A DNA stretch of 64,000 nucleotides from Cyclobacterium plantarum (GTDB lineage Bacteria; Bacteroidota; Bacteroidia; Cytophagales; Cyclobacteriaceae): NCBI RefSeq assembly GCF_011290685.1, contig NZ_JAANYN010000002.1:310001-374000 (forward strand), in the 5' to 3' direction. The notes under the pieces are model-generated. The model was not told the DNA's origin. It made no database searches and saw only the letters and a list, made by a program, of their open reading frames with translations. Both the position numbers and the translations under genes were made by a program. Shown one piece after another: positions 37,312 to 47,217 of this stretch; position 1 is the first letter of the stretch, and the number at the start of each line of letters is the position of its first letter.

Positions 37312-38970
37312 CTATTGGTAATTGGGGTTTTGGCTGATTAAATCTCTTCCCAGATCAATCTGATTTTGGGGGATAGGGAAATACTCATTTTTACCTGAAA
37401 CAAAGTTTGCGCCGGATAAATGAGGTCTCCTTGTCTTTTCAACCGCAAAATATTCATTTAAAACCTTTTCGGCCACTCCCCATCGTACCAGATCAAAAAA
37501 CCGATGCCCTTCATGGGCCATTTCCAGCCTTCTTTCTGTTCTTAATGCTTCCAAAGCCTGCTCCTCGTTGGCAAAGGGCTGAGAATATAGCTGAATATGG
37601 TAGTTGTCCGCTTCTGAAGTCCCTTCAAGATTCATTACCCTACTTCCCAACTGAGCCCTCTCCCTGACCCTGTTAATGTATTCCCTTCCCACTTCAAATT
37701 TTCCATTTTGAATTGCTGCTTCAGCCTTCCAAAGAAGCAGGTCAGCATATCGGATAATATAATAATTGAGGCTATTGACATAAGGCCAAATCTGTAGATG
37801 GTGTGGAGAATTGGCAGAAACCATTCGCTTTTTTGGTCCATAGGGCCCATAGGTAGACAAGTCCCTTGCCCAGGAAGCTTCATAATTGATACCCAGATCA
37901 AGGTAGGGAATTCCCGGGCGGGCCAGGGTTTGATCTATTCTTGGGTCAAAGCTTTGGTTTTCTCCGGGAACAAGGTTATCTGAGACGGGCAGTCCTTCCT
38001 CATTTGTTTTGTAGGCATTGACCAAATTTTGGCTGGGTCTTAAAAAGCCGTATTGCGGGTAAAATGGACCCCCTGGAGCCATCAGCCTGTCTCCAATAGA
38101 TCCATTGTAATTATTTGGTGACCCATCATTGATGGCGTGTTGAACGGCAAAAATAATTTCAGGTCCGTTATCATTTTCCGGCAAAAAAACATCCCTGAAA
38201 TTGGGCATTAATTCATATTTACCACTGTTTATGACCTCATCAGCAGCATCCTCTGCTGCAGACCAGTTTTCACGAAAGAGGTAAACTTTAGCAAGGTAAG
38301 CTTTGGCAGCCATTTTGGTGGGTCTTCCCGCTTCTGTTTGCGTATCTGGTAAAACATCATAAGCATGATTAAAATCTGCTACAATTTTATCCCAAAGTTC
38401 ATCATTACTCAGGCTGGTATTGGAAACATAATAGTCTGCTGCAGTCTCCGCAGTTTCATCCACGTAAGGTATTCTGTTGTAGATTTTCTTCAGTTCAAAA
38501 TAAAAATGTCCCCTCAAAAACTGCATTTCTCCCAACCTCATTTTGGCAGTTTCTGCATCCATCTCAGCGCCTTCCTGAATCAGTCGAATGGCCAGATTCG
38601 CTCTTTTAACTCCTTCATATAGGGCAATCCACTTCCTTTTTACATCTCGAATAGTGGGATTGGTCAGAAATAGCTCCATCTGATGAATTTGATTTTGGTC
38701 CCCCGTGCCTCCTCCGCCTTTATAGGCATCATCTGAAACCACATCTCCAAAATTCCAGTTGGAGGCCGGAGAATTAAATGCACTTGACGCATCATCCATT
38801 TGCCCGTTCAAAATACTGTAAGCAGAAAGAATTGCACCTTCAAGATTTTCAGGCCGGAGGATTTGATCCGGAGAAATTTCTCCTACCGGCTCCTCGTCAA
38901 GGAAAGCCTCAGAGCAGGAAGCCAATAAAAGGCCGGACAATAATCCAAAGATAATTACGGTATTTTTCAT
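37312..38970 (-). CDS. SusD/RagB family outer-membrane nutrient-binding lipoprotein
   Basis: This 552-residue protein has a lipobox ending LLASC (C19). It carries the SusD signature of an N-terminal tetratricopeptide-like helical half (FLDEEPVGEISPDQI; ANLAIRLIQEGAEMD; LRGHFYFELKKIYNRIPY) and a C-terminal half ending RRLEMAHEGHRFFDLVRWG. SusD caps the SusC channel and binds glycan or other ligand at the surface. It follows the SusC gene by 81 bases. No nearby glycoside hydrolase, sulfatase or lyase indicates its ligand. Confidence 0.95.
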   Translation of the reverse strand: MKNTVIIFGLLSGLLLASCSEAFLDEEPVGEISPDQILRPENLEGAILSAYSILNGQMDDASSAFNSPASNWNFGDVVSDDAYKGGGGTGDQNQIHQMELFLTNPTIRDVKRKWIALYEGVKRANLAIRLIQEGAEMDAETAKMRLGEMQFLRGHFYFELKKIYNRIPYVDETAETAADYYVSNTSLSNDELWDKIVADFNHAYDVLPDTQTEAGRPTKMAAKAYLAKVYLFRENWSAAEDAADEVINSGKYELMPNFRDVFLPENDNGPEIIFAVQHAINDGSPNNYNGSIGDRLMAPGGPFYPQYGFLRPSQNLVNAYKTNEEGLPVSDNLVPGENQSFDPRIDQTLARPGIPYLDLGINYEASWARDLSTYGPYGPKKRMVSANSPHHLQIWPYVNSLNYYIIRYADLLLWKAEAAIQNGKFEVGREYINRVRERAQLGSRVMNLEGTSEADNYHIQLYSQPFANEEQALEALRTERRLEMAHEGHRFFDLVRWGVAEKVLNEYFAVEKTRRPHLSGANFVSGKNEYFPIPQNQIDLGRDLISQNPNYQ

Positions 38971-39051
38971 TTGATTTTTGCTTTATATCCAAGTAATAGT
39001 AATGTTCTCCGGGATTAGCCTTCCGGAAAATTCAAATTTTTTACAGATACA

Positions 39052-42000
39052 TTAAAGGGTAAGATTCACTCCTAATGTAAAATTCCGGTTAGGCGGATAA
39101 ATTCCCCTATCCACCCCTATGTCCAGGTTACGCAATTCCGAATCATAATTTTGCAAACCAATTTCCGGGTCCAAACCCTCATATCCGGTAATGGTGAACA
39201 GGTTCTGAGCCTGCAGGTAAATCCTGAATTTACTCAGGTTCAATTTTTCCAAAAGAACCTCCGGCAAGGCATAACCAATCTGCATATTTCGCAACCTAAG
39301 GAAAGAACCATCAGAGATAAAATAAGAACTGGGGCGGATGTTGTTGTTTCTGTCATTAAGGGATAACCTGGGGATGGAGGATCCTGTATTATCGGGCCGC
39401 CATGCATCCAGTACCCGCTCATGTTTGTTATAAGCGCTCAGATTGAAAAAATCAAGGTAATATCTTGTCAGGTCGTAGGTCTCGTTACCAAAACTTCCAT
39501 AAAAAAAGAAGGAAGCATCAAACTGTTTGTAATTGCCGGAAAAATTCAGACCTAGCGTTAAATCAGGATGTGGGCTACCTATGAAAGTCCTGTCCTGGTT
39601 GTCTATGATCCCATCATTGTTAATGTCCTTGAACTTCAAATCACCAGGCTGGGCTTCTGACTGGGTAGCATGAGAGGCAATCTCTTCCTGACTTGAAAAA
39701 ATCCCTAAGGATTCAAACCCATAAAAAGAGGCGATGGGCTGACCTACTGCAGACCTGGTCACTTCCTGGCCAAAGTTAACAGTATGTAACAAGGAGCTGG
39801 GAAGGGCAATATAATCCACCTCATCTGGCAGGGCCGTCAATTCATTCTTAAGTGCTGTAAGATTCAGGCCAACAGAATAATTGAAATCTCCTTCCGGTTT
39901 TCCAAAAAATTGAAGGTTTAATTCTACTCCTTGATTTTTCATTTCTCCGGCATTATCCCAGCTGGAAATATTGGATCCCCCCAGCATGGGGGTAAGCGGC
40001 CTCTCGATAAGCATGTCACTGGTTTTTTTGACAAAATAATCCAGGTTCAGACCCAGGCGATGATTGAAAAGCGTGGCATTTACCCCCAAATTCGTTTGGG
40101 TAGTGGTTTCCCATTTCAGGTTTGGGTTTCCATTTCTGGTTTCAGTCAAGCCCAAAGCAACACTGTTTTGGGAACCAGAAATGGGATAATTGGAGTAGTT
40201 GGGATAGCTCCTGTAACTGGAAAAAGTAGAGTAAGGTGGAATATCCTGGTTTCCGGTTTCACCCCAACCCAACCTTATTTTCAGATCGTCAACCATTGGG
40301 GAATCGAAAAATTCCTCCCCCGATATCCTCCATCCCGCAGAAAAAGCCGGGAAATTTCCCCATCGGTTATTGGCCAGTTTGGAACTGCCATCCCTTCGCA
40401 TTGTCAGGGAAGCCAGGTACTTTTCAGCATAAGCATAATCCACCTTTGCCAAATAGGAAAATAAAGACCAGTCTGAAGCTGACCCGGAGTTTCGCTGATC
40501 CGCTCCATCACCGGCATCAAGATACCTGAAATTAGGATCGTCATAGGGAAAACCAAAGCGGCTGGCCGAAAAACCCTCCCGGTAAAAAGAAATGGCTTCT
40601 ATGCCTGCCAGAAAGCCCACCTGATGCTGACCAAAACTACGGTTGTAATTTAATGTATTGGACCATACCCACTCGTATTGATAGTGATTAGTGGTATTGA
40701 GATCACTCAACATGCGCTGGGTATAAATTTCTTCGAAACTGGGATTAAACCTCCTGTAATTGTAATTTTCAAAATTAATACCCAAATTGGTTTTCAGATC
40801 CAGACCCTCCATCAACTCCAGATTGGCATACACATTGCCGAATATTTTCAGGTTTTTACGGACATTGTCTTTGTTTCTATACAACCTTCCTATTGGATTT
40901 TGATTATCACTGGTAGCAGATCCTGCAAAATCACCATTGATGTCATAAACCGGAGAAATGGAAGGGAAACGATAGGCATCGTACACCACACTTCCCAAAG
41001 CCGCATTGGTGGTCACATCCGTGTTCCAGGTGTAGGCAGCCGTTACATTCTCACCAATGGTCAGTCGGTCAAAAACTTTGAATTCGGAATTAAACCTTGC
41101 TGCAAAACGCTTGAAGCCAGTATACTTGATCAAACCTTCCTGATCAAAATAATTGAAAGAAAGAAAATGATTGGCATCTCCTGTGTTTTTAGAAAAATCC
41201 AGGTTGTAGGATTGTATCAAAGCCGGCCTGAATATCTCATTCACCCAATCCACATCTGCTGAGGGCACAGTCTCTGCCTGGTCAATCCAGGTAGGAATAA
41301 CCGGTTCTGATCCGGAGCCATATACGTCACTAGCAGGCTGTCCCCCATCATTGGTTGTAGCCTCCCACAGTAGCTTGCCATAATCCGCTGCATTAAGCAT
41401 CCGGGGAAGGTTAAAGGCGGTTTGAATTCCTGCATAGCTGTTGAAATTCATTTTGGTTTCTTCGGTACGGCCTCTTTTGGTCGTAATGATGACCACACCA
41501 TTGGCAGCTCTGGATCCATAAATAGAAGCCGCAGCAGCGTCCTTTAGCACTTGAAAAGTAGCAATATCATTGGGGTTGATCATGTTGATTCCGGAAGTAG
41601 TCGGTACCCCATCGATGACATACAGGGGATCGTTGTTTCTGATCGTGCTAAATCCCCTTACCCTGATGGCTACTCCTCCTCCAGGGGCATTGTCTGACAC
41701 CACATTTACTCCGGGTGCCCGGCCCTGGATCATCCCATCTATACCAGCAGCCGGGATATTGGCAATTTCTTCCATATCAATGGTAGATACCGCTCCTGTA
41801 ACATCCTTCTTTTTTTGGGAGGTATAGCCGGTTACAATAAACTCATCCAGGAAAAGATCGTCTGCCTGCATTCGGATTTCCAGGTAATTTTGGTTCTCGA
41901 TGGAAATTTCTCTGGGAATGAAACCTACATAGGAAACCAATATCTGGTTTTCTTCACCCGAAAGAACAAGACTGAATTTACCATCAATATCCGTAATGGT

Positions 42001-42150
42001 GCCTGAAGTAGATCCTTTAACGGTAATAGCTGCTCCTATCAAAGGCTGTTCAACATCGTCGTAAACAATTCCTTCGATTTTTTGCTGCGCATTTGCCATC
42101 CCGCTATACAGCAGGAACAATACGCCAAGTAAACGTAATTTTTTTTGCAT
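39052..42150 (-). CDS. SusC/RagA TonB-linked outer-membrane transporter
   Basis: This 1032-residue protein has a signal peptide cut near ANA/Q (about residue 21) and a carboxypeptidase-regulatory domain (25-98). A TonB box region at DEFIVTGYTSQ (102-112) precedes the plug with the SusC signature DPLYVIDGVP and the DAAAASIYGSRAANGVVIITTK block, followed by a 22-strand barrel. I start at the ATG at 42150, 27 bases inside a longer frame, because it gives a standard signal peptide. It imports ligand bound by SusD using TonB energy. The substrate is unknown. Confidence 0.95.
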   Translation of the reverse strand: MQKKLRLLGVLFLLYSGMANAQQKIEGIVYDDVEQPLIGAAITVKGSTSGTITDIDGKFSLVLSGEENQILVSYVGFIPREISIENQNYLEIRMQADDLFLDEFIVTGYTSQKKKDVTGAVSTIDMEEIANIPAAGIDGMIQGRAPGVNVVSDNAPGGGVAIRVRGFSTIRNNDPLYVIDGVPTTSGINMINPNDIATFQVLKDAAAASIYGSRAANGVVIITTKRGRTEETKMNFNSYAGIQTAFNLPRMLNAADYGKLLWEATTNDGGQPASDVYGSGSEPVIPTWIDQAETVPSADVDWVNEIFRPALIQSYNLDFSKNTGDANHFLSFNYFDQEGLIKYTGFKRFAARFNSEFKVFDRLTIGENVTAAYTWNTDVTTNAALGSVVYDAYRFPSISPVYDINGDFAGSATSDNQNPIGRLYRNKDNVRKNLKIFGNVYANLELMEGLDLKTNLGINFENYNYRRFNPSFEEIYTQRMLSDLNTTNHYQYEWVWSNTLNYNRSFGQHQVGFLAGIEAISFYREGFSASRFGFPYDDPNFRYLDAGDGADQRNSGSASDWSLFSYLAKVDYAYAEKYLASLTMRRDGSSKLANNRWGNFPAFSAGWRISGEEFFDSPMVDDLKIRLGWGETGNQDIPPYSTFSSYRSYPNYSNYPISGSQNSVALGLTETRNGNPNLKWETTTQTNLGVNATLFNHRLGLNLDYFVKKTSDMLIERPLTPMLGGSNISSWDNAGEMKNQGVELNLQFFGKPEGDFNYSVGLNLTALKNELTALPDEVDYIALPSSLLHTVNFGQEVTRSAVGQPIASFYGFESLGIFSSQEEIASHATQSEAQPGDLKFKDINNDGIIDNQDRTFIGSPHPDLTLGLNFSGNYKQFDASFFFYGSFGNETYDLTRYYLDFFNLSAYNKHERVLDAWRPDNTGSSIPRLSLNDRNNNIRPSSYFISDGSFLRLRNMQIGYALPEVLLEKLNLSKFRIYLQAQNLFTITGYEGLDPEIGLQNYDSELRNLDIGVDRGIYPPNRNFTLGVNLTL

Positions 42151-42202
42151 GTTTGATTCAGTTGATTTTAGCTGCAAAAATCAAAAATGAATCATCAACA
42201 AT

Positions 42203-42230
42203 AGTATAATCCTGATTATGGATTTGTCAA
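42203..42230 (-). promoter_or_regulatory. Possible promoter of susC-like gene
   Basis: On the minus strand TTGACA (42230-42225) is followed after 16 bases by TATACT (42208-42203). This resembles a sigma70-type box pair, unusual for Bacteroidota, so the call is weak. It lies 53 bases before the ATG and downstream of the cysteine hydrolase gene. Confidence 0.3.
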
Positions 42231-42338
42231 CATTTGGGAAGAATAACAACGAGCTATTAATAAAAAAATAACCGAACCTTAAGACCAGCCTGACTGATGC
42301 GTAGTTGGTGGATTTTTGATGCGAATAATACTGTTGAT

Positions 42339-43250
42339 TTATTCTTTTGCCTTTTCTGCAGCAAATCTGAATGGGGGCGTTTCCGTAAAATCCGTACTGA
42401 GCATGGTGGGAGCCCAATACTTTTCCACATGCTCCACCACCAAATCAGTACCCTTGAAATGGTCCACATAAGGGGGCATTTCCGGATTGTACATGGTATC
42501 GGTCATATCCCTCATCAGCACGACATTCTTGTTCAGATTGGCCATTTGACGAATAGCAAAAGGCCTGCCCAACACGCACATGTTTAAATGTACCCCCATG
42601 ACGACGATATTTTCTATTTCCCGGGATTGAATGATATTGAAGATTTCCTGTCCCTGATCGGAAATAAAATCCATTGCTGCAATTTCAATCTCAGGCGTTT
42701 GCCGGGACCAGGCCTCTCGTTCAATACAGGGTTCACCGTTGGAACAGGGCTGATCACAACCCCCGTCACTGTCATCTATTGGTAAAGCTTCTTCCTGATC
42801 AGGATCCAGGTAGCACCAATCGTTAATGGGAAAAGCCTCGGGAGCCGCATGGTGGGCAACCGCCATGGCCGCCTTCCGTTGAGGTGTATCCGTGTAAAAA
42901 TCCATGGTTCCACTGGGGGCATGTATGATGGTCACCTCCTTTTCCCTGGCTGCTTTGATGGTTTCATTCATTTTAGGGGCCAGCTCAGCCACTCTTCGGG
43001 TAGCACTTTCACACCAGTGCTCATCCCACATGTCCGTGATAATAAAAGCCGTTTTTGAAAGATCCCAGGACTCCCGAAATTCCCTGGATTCCCAGGCCAT
43101 ATTCTCGTTATTGATTCGGACCTGTTTTCTCAAGTTAACCTGAATCAGCTCGGCCTTTTGTGAAGCTTCTTCATTGGCTGTATTTCGATCCCGCTGCTGG
43201 CAGGCGGGAAACAAAACCAGCACAAATAGTGTACATGTGATATAGTTCAT
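42339..43250 (-). CDS. Exported isochorismatase-fold cysteine hydrolase, lipoprotein
   Basis: This 303-residue protein has a lipobox ending LFPAC (C17) and then an isochorismatase-type alpha/beta fold. The aspartate is D73 in AFIITDMWDEHWC, and the nucleophile C225 lies in MGVHLNMCVLGRP. A cysteine cluster (C165, C169, C175) sits in an insert, GGCDQPCSNGEPC. Members usually hydrolyse amide or vinyl-ether bonds in the cytoplasm (nicotinamidase, isochorismatase), so an exported copy is uncommon. The catalytic lysine was not clear. It lies 26 bases after the DUF6797-cytochrome gene. The substrate is unknown. Confidence 0.82.
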   Translation of the reverse strand: MNYITCTLFVLVLFPACQQRDRNTANEEASQKAELIQVNLRKQVRINNENMAWESREFRESWDLSKTAFIITDMWDEHWCESATRRVAELAPKMNETIKAAREKEVTIIHAPSGTMDFYTDTPQRKAAMAVAHHAAPEAFPINDWCYLDPDQEEALPIDDSDGGCDQPCSNGEPCIEREAWSRQTPEIEIAAMDFISDQGQEIFNIIQSREIENIVVMGVHLNMCVLGRPFAIRQMANLNKNVVLMRDMTDTMYNPEMPPYVDHFKGTDLVVEHVEKYWAPTMLSTDFTETPPFRFAAEKAKE

Positions 43251-43273
43251 CTTACCGGATTTTTCGGTAAGAT
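43249..43273 (-). promoter_or_regulatory. Hairpin sequestering the cysteine hydrolase start codon
   Basis: On the minus strand ATCTTACCG (43273-43265) pairs perfectly with CGGTAAGAT (43257-43249) around a 7-base loop. The last two bases of the 3-prime arm are the A and T of the start ATG (43250-43248). No T-run follows, so it is not a terminator. It could restrict translation of the downstream gene. Confidence 0.55.
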
Positions 43274-43276
43274 ACT

Positions 43277-46117
43277 TTAATTTTCTAATGTTTTAAAATA
43301 CAATATAATGGAATCAATGTCATTTTCAGATAACACACCCAAAAAAGAAGGCATCTCCCCTTCCCTGCCCTTCACCACTTTGGCACCCGGGTCGATGATA
43401 GATTCCTTTAGGTAGGCCTCATCGGCTTTGGCAATACTGCCATCTTTGAATTCCCGCTCTGTTCCATAAAGGCCTTTCACTCCAGGACCTATCTTCCCTT
43501 CATTATTATCGTCTATGGCATGGCAGGCAATGCAGCCATAATTCATAAAAAGTTCTTTGCCTTTGACGGCATCCGGAGCTGCTTCATTATTTTCGGCTAG
43601 CATAGCCGGATCGAATTCCTTATTGAGGTCTTCCTGATTTATATTGCTAAACCCTTCTGCCAATAAATTGGGCATCAGCACCTCATTGACTGTCATCCAC
43701 ACTTTATCTGACCAGGAAGTACCCTTTGCGGTGGTCAAATCATAGGCAATTTCCATTTGCATCACTTTGGATATGTTGGGAACTGATAGAAAAACTGCTT
43801 TTTTATCATCCGATAAAAAAGCTTCTAAAACCGGAAGGTTTTCTTCACCTACAGAACCGTCCAACTTGTAATGTCCGGAACCATACTTTTCTGTCCGGAG
43901 ATAATTCCATCTTTTAACCTGATAATTGGCCAAATCAGTAGCCACCTCTTCATCCAATTCCTCCTCAAACCTCAAAACCACTCCCCCATCCCTGATTTTA
44001 TAATCTGTGGGCAGCAAACTTTCCTTTCCGGTATACCTGAGCCGTAAAAAAGCACTTAATGTTTCTGAATTATGGCCCCACAAGGAAAACCCCGTGATGT
44101 AGACCATACCATCTTCCGGATTGACTGCTCCATTCATGGTTGGTGCAGGATAGATACCTGGAATTACGGAAGCCCCTCCCTGAACCACCTGGCTGGCACT
44201 GTCAATTTTTATCAAAAACAGACCTGGCCTGCCATAGGAAAGGTGGATCATTTGGTCATTAAGAGGACCCATTTGATCGCTGGTTACCCAAACCTGACTT
44301 ACTCCCGAACGGTCCTGGTTATGGGGAATCCAGGTAATGGGTGGGGTAACTTCCGGGATAGGATCACGGTGGGCAGTCGCCGGCACACCGAAATAATCGT
44401 CCTTCCTAATCAACATCACTGGAGTGGATGGCATGTAATGCCCCTGTTGATCAGAGCCGGTCAGCCAGCCCTTTTCCGGATGAATTCCCAGATAGGGTCC
44501 CCTGAAACCACTTGCAAAGGTACTGATGCTGCGGCCGTCAGCCGAAATCTTCAAGACAGACCCATCGTGGTGGGAGGCAGATCTGAACCCCATCAGGGAC
44601 TTGGGTGAGGAAGTTTCCGGGCCCATGTCCAGTGCCCCAAATTTAGCCACATAAAATCCACCCTCAGGGGCAGCCACCATGTCACTGGCCCATTCCCTGG
44701 TTTCTATGGATTGCGCCATCAGATTGGAAAAGTTTTCGTAAAAGTCAGCGACACCATCATCATTCAGGTCATGAAGGCGGGTAATGCCGTCTTTTCCGTA
44801 AACATAAATGTCCCCATCTACCACTTCTATGCTCTGGGGCTCATACAGTCCTGATGCATACCGGGTCCAGGAAAGCCTCTCCAACCCAGCATCTATGCCA
44901 TCTACCATCCAGACATCTCCTTCAAACGTAACCATGGCTGCCTTTTCACCTCCCATAAAACTCAAGTCCACCAGCCGGACATTTCTTTTCCAGGGATTGG
45001 GAACAGGTAAAGTAAGTTGGTCCGTGACAAAAGCAGCCGTATCAGGCGAAACCTTGCCCTGTGTAAGGATTTCTTCGGTCCAATAGGGCTTGCCACCCTG
45101 ACTTGCTTCAGGAATATCCACCTCAAATTCCTGCCCCGCACTTTCAAAATCGGGAACATCTGATGCCTGACCCTTCCAGATCAATAATCCGAATTGTAGC
45201 TCCTCTTGTCTGGCGTCCACTTCTACCAGCAGGTACCGGTCATCTTCCACTAGTAGTTTTACTCCGCCGGAGGCCGCAGACAATGCCAAAGCGGTGACAT
45301 GCTCTTCGGATTCTCCCTGATAAACCAAAACCATGTCATCTTTTACTTCAGTTCGGGTGCCATTGCTTACCTCGGCCGCGGATAGGTATAATTTTTCTGC
45401 GGATGGAGCTACAGCAAAAGATCTGGTAAAAAAGCTATTCTCTTCCCGGACTAGGCTGCCCGGATATTCCTTGATTTCAATACCAGCTACCTGGTAGGAC
45501 AATACCACCTTATCCTCCAGTGTGTAAATCCCATTCCACCTGCCCAGCTCCGGAGAAATTGGTCCCCAGGGAGGGCTTTGGGGATGGGGCGAAGGCCTTC
45601 TGGGATCGGCATGCACAGGATTTCCCGCAGACCATCCCGGATAGGTTCCGGTTGCAATTTTCGGATCCCCTCCTATGGTAGGAAGTTGATTGCCCTTATT
45701 GTGAAAATCATCGTAGGATACCTGGGCCATGGTCACCATGGGCATAAAATCTCCCGTCCAGGCGACTGTCCAGCGCAACATATCCGTATCAAAGCAGGCA
45801 TAGGCCTCATTTCCCAACTGCAAGGCCAGTACCCTGGCAGAAATATTGTTTTCCGGAAAACCTTCACCCAACGCTCTGGCATCCATTGAGGTGGCAATAA
45901 AAGGAAACCCAGGCTCCACAAATCCGGCAAATTCCTCCTTTTCAAAGTCCACTTCAGTAATTTTGATTTCCTCTTTTCCACAGGATGAAAGGAATGCAAA
46001 TAAGATCAGGGTGTTAACTGTGGCTTTAATTTTAAAATGCCCGAAGATCTTTTGCAGCGCCTCGTTCAATCGGAAGGAATTTGTCATTGCTATTGTCATT
46101 GAATTTATTGAAGGCAC
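43277..46117 (-). CDS. DUF6797-type lipoprotein with C-terminal cytochrome c domain
   Basis: This protein has 946 residues from the ATG at 46117; ATGs at 46099 and 46087 would shorten it by 6 or 10. A long lipoprotein signal ends FLSSC. The N-terminal third (FAGFVEPGFPFIATSMDARALGE) resembles DUF6797. The middle contains propeller-like blades with sugar-dehydrogenase-like sequences (WIPHNQDRSGVSQVWV; GHNSETLSAFLRLRY). The C-terminal 90 residues are a cytochrome c with C862-x-x-C865-H866 and a likely axial methionine in GEMPSFLG. A periplasmic or surface redox enzyme is implied. The substrate is unknown. Confidence 0.8.
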   Translation of the reverse strand: MPSINSMTIAMTNSFRLNEALQKIFGHFKIKATVNTLILFAFLSSCGKEEIKITEVDFEKEEFAGFVEPGFPFIATSMDARALGEGFPENNISARVLALQLGNEAYACFDTDMLRWTVAWTGDFMPMVTMAQVSYDDFHNKGNQLPTIGGDPKIATGTYPGWSAGNPVHADPRRPSPHPQSPPWGPISPELGRWNGIYTLEDKVVLSYQVAGIEIKEYPGSLVREENSFFTRSFAVAPSAEKLYLSAAEVSNGTRTEVKDDMVLVYQGESEEHVTALALSAASGGVKLLVEDDRYLLVEVDARQEELQFGLLIWKGQASDVPDFESAGQEFEVDIPEASQGGKPYWTEEILTQGKVSPDTAAFVTDQLTLPVPNPWKRNVRLVDLSFMGGEKAAMVTFEGDVWMVDGIDAGLERLSWTRYASGLYEPQSIEVVDGDIYVYGKDGITRLHDLNDDGVADFYENFSNLMAQSIETREWASDMVAAPEGGFYVAKFGALDMGPETSSPKSLMGFRSASHHDGSVLKISADGRSISTFASGFRGPYLGIHPEKGWLTGSDQQGHYMPSTPVMLIRKDDYFGVPATAHRDPIPEVTPPITWIPHNQDRSGVSQVWVTSDQMGPLNDQMIHLSYGRPGLFLIKIDSASQVVQGGASVIPGIYPAPTMNGAVNPEDGMVYITGFSLWGHNSETLSAFLRLRYTGKESLLPTDYKIRDGGVVLRFEEELDEEVATDLANYQVKRWNYLRTEKYGSGHYKLDGSVGEENLPVLEAFLSDDKKAVFLSVPNISKVMQMEIAYDLTTAKGTSWSDKVWMTVNEVLMPNLLAEGFSNINQEDLNKEFDPAMLAENNEAAPDAVKGKELFMNYGCIACHAIDDNNEGKIGPGVKGLYGTEREFKDGSIAKADEAYLKESIIDPGAKVVKGREGEMPSFLGVLSENDIDSIILYFKTLEN

Positions 46118-46157
46118 AAAATACGGGCAAAAGATGTAAGTACAAAACTAAATAAGA

Positions 46158-46967
46158 TCAAATCAGATAACGCTGTTTGAGCAGGTTCATCATGTACACA
46201 TTGATGTCCCATTGGTTGGCAACAGGCATCTGTGTGTAGGCAAGGGCGGGCATATAGGGAAAGGGGCCGAATTCCGTGGTAATTCTCAGGGTACCTCCCT
46301 TCTTTCGGTGCCTTTGGACCACCCGGTCCCACCATTCCAGGTGGGCCTGCAAAGCTACGGACCATTCCGGAGCCCTTGGGTCACTGACCTGGGGACCTTC
46401 CGGATGCCCTACCCTGCTGTGGATATGGTCTGTACGGGTAATGGCCAGCTCAACGGCCTCCCTTTGATCCTCCAAAAGTGATTCGTGCACATTGCACCAG
46501 TGAGAAATATCCAGGCATATCCTGAGCTCAGGGAGCCGTTGAAAATACATTTGTGCAATCGGAGCTGCGTACAGGCATTTGCCCCTGTGTGTTTCATGGG
46601 TGATGGGAATGCCGGATTGAGCCGATAATTCTGCGGCAAGCTCAAAATGACGTGCATTGGCTTCAAAATCAAAAAAATCCTTTCCCGTCTGGCTGTTGAT
46701 CAGCACAGGATCAGCAGCGATCAAATGCCTGAGATACCGCTCATAATTTTGAAGATTTTCCAGGGGATCAGCTTCAAAGGACTGGTAGTATTGACCTATC
46801 AGTTCCAGCTGGTGGTCTTTCAGAATATCAAGCACCTTGTCCTTTTCAGGCTTCTCCTGAGGCAGTTCCATTTCTATCCCATCATATCCCGCCTCTTTGA
46901 CATTTTCGCAAAAGGCAGCGAAGGGAAGGACATTGCCCCAAAGGGGCGCATAGAATTTGATTGGCAT
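46158..46967 (-). CDS. Sugar phosphate isomerase/epimerase-like TIM-barrel protein
   Basis: This 269-residue protein matches the xylose-isomerase-like TIM-barrel family. Metal-ligand candidates are the glutamate in THETHRGK, the aspartate in ICLDISHW, the histidine in HIHSRVGH and the glutamate in TTEFGPFPY. No signal peptide is seen, so it is cytoplasmic. It is the first gene of the operon-like series 46967-37312 (41 bases to the next gene). It may isomerise or cleave a product imported by the SusC/SusD pair. The reaction is unknown. Confidence 0.85.
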   Translation of the reverse strand: MPIKFYAPLWGNVLPFAAFCENVKEAGYDGIEMELPQEKPEKDKVLDILKDHQLELIGQYYQSFEADPLENLQNYERYLRHLIAADPVLINSQTGKDFFDFEANARHFELAAELSAQSGIPITHETHRGKCLYAAPIAQMYFQRLPELRICLDISHWCNVHESLLEDQREAVELAITRTDHIHSRVGHPEGPQVSDPRAPEWSVALQAHLEWWDRVVQRHRKKGGTLRITTEFGPFPYMPALAYTQMPVANQWDINVYMMNLLKQRYLI

Positions 46968-47174
46968 GGCGGGTCTGTTTATTTAAGCATTATTGCATCA
47001 GGATTTAATCTCTTAAATTACAGTGAAAAAACAAACAGTAAGGAACATTATTTGAAGGCTATGTTTGGATTTCCTAATCCACATTGTAAGCAGCGGATCA
47101 ATGCCTCATCTTGTATTATTTGCTTGCCTTAGGCCAATCAAGGAATGGACTATATTCCTATTGAGAAAATATTA

Positions 47175-47201
47175 AAAAAGGACCCCGGAAAAATCCGGGG
47201 C
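47175..47201 (-). terminator. Rho-independent terminator after M56 gene
   Basis: CCCCGGA (47183-47189) pairs with TCCGGGG (47194-47200). On the minus strand the hairpin is followed by TCC and a run of six T. It lies 17 bases after the end of the M56 gene. Confidence 0.85.
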
Positions 47202-47217
47202 TTAGGTTTCATTCAAA

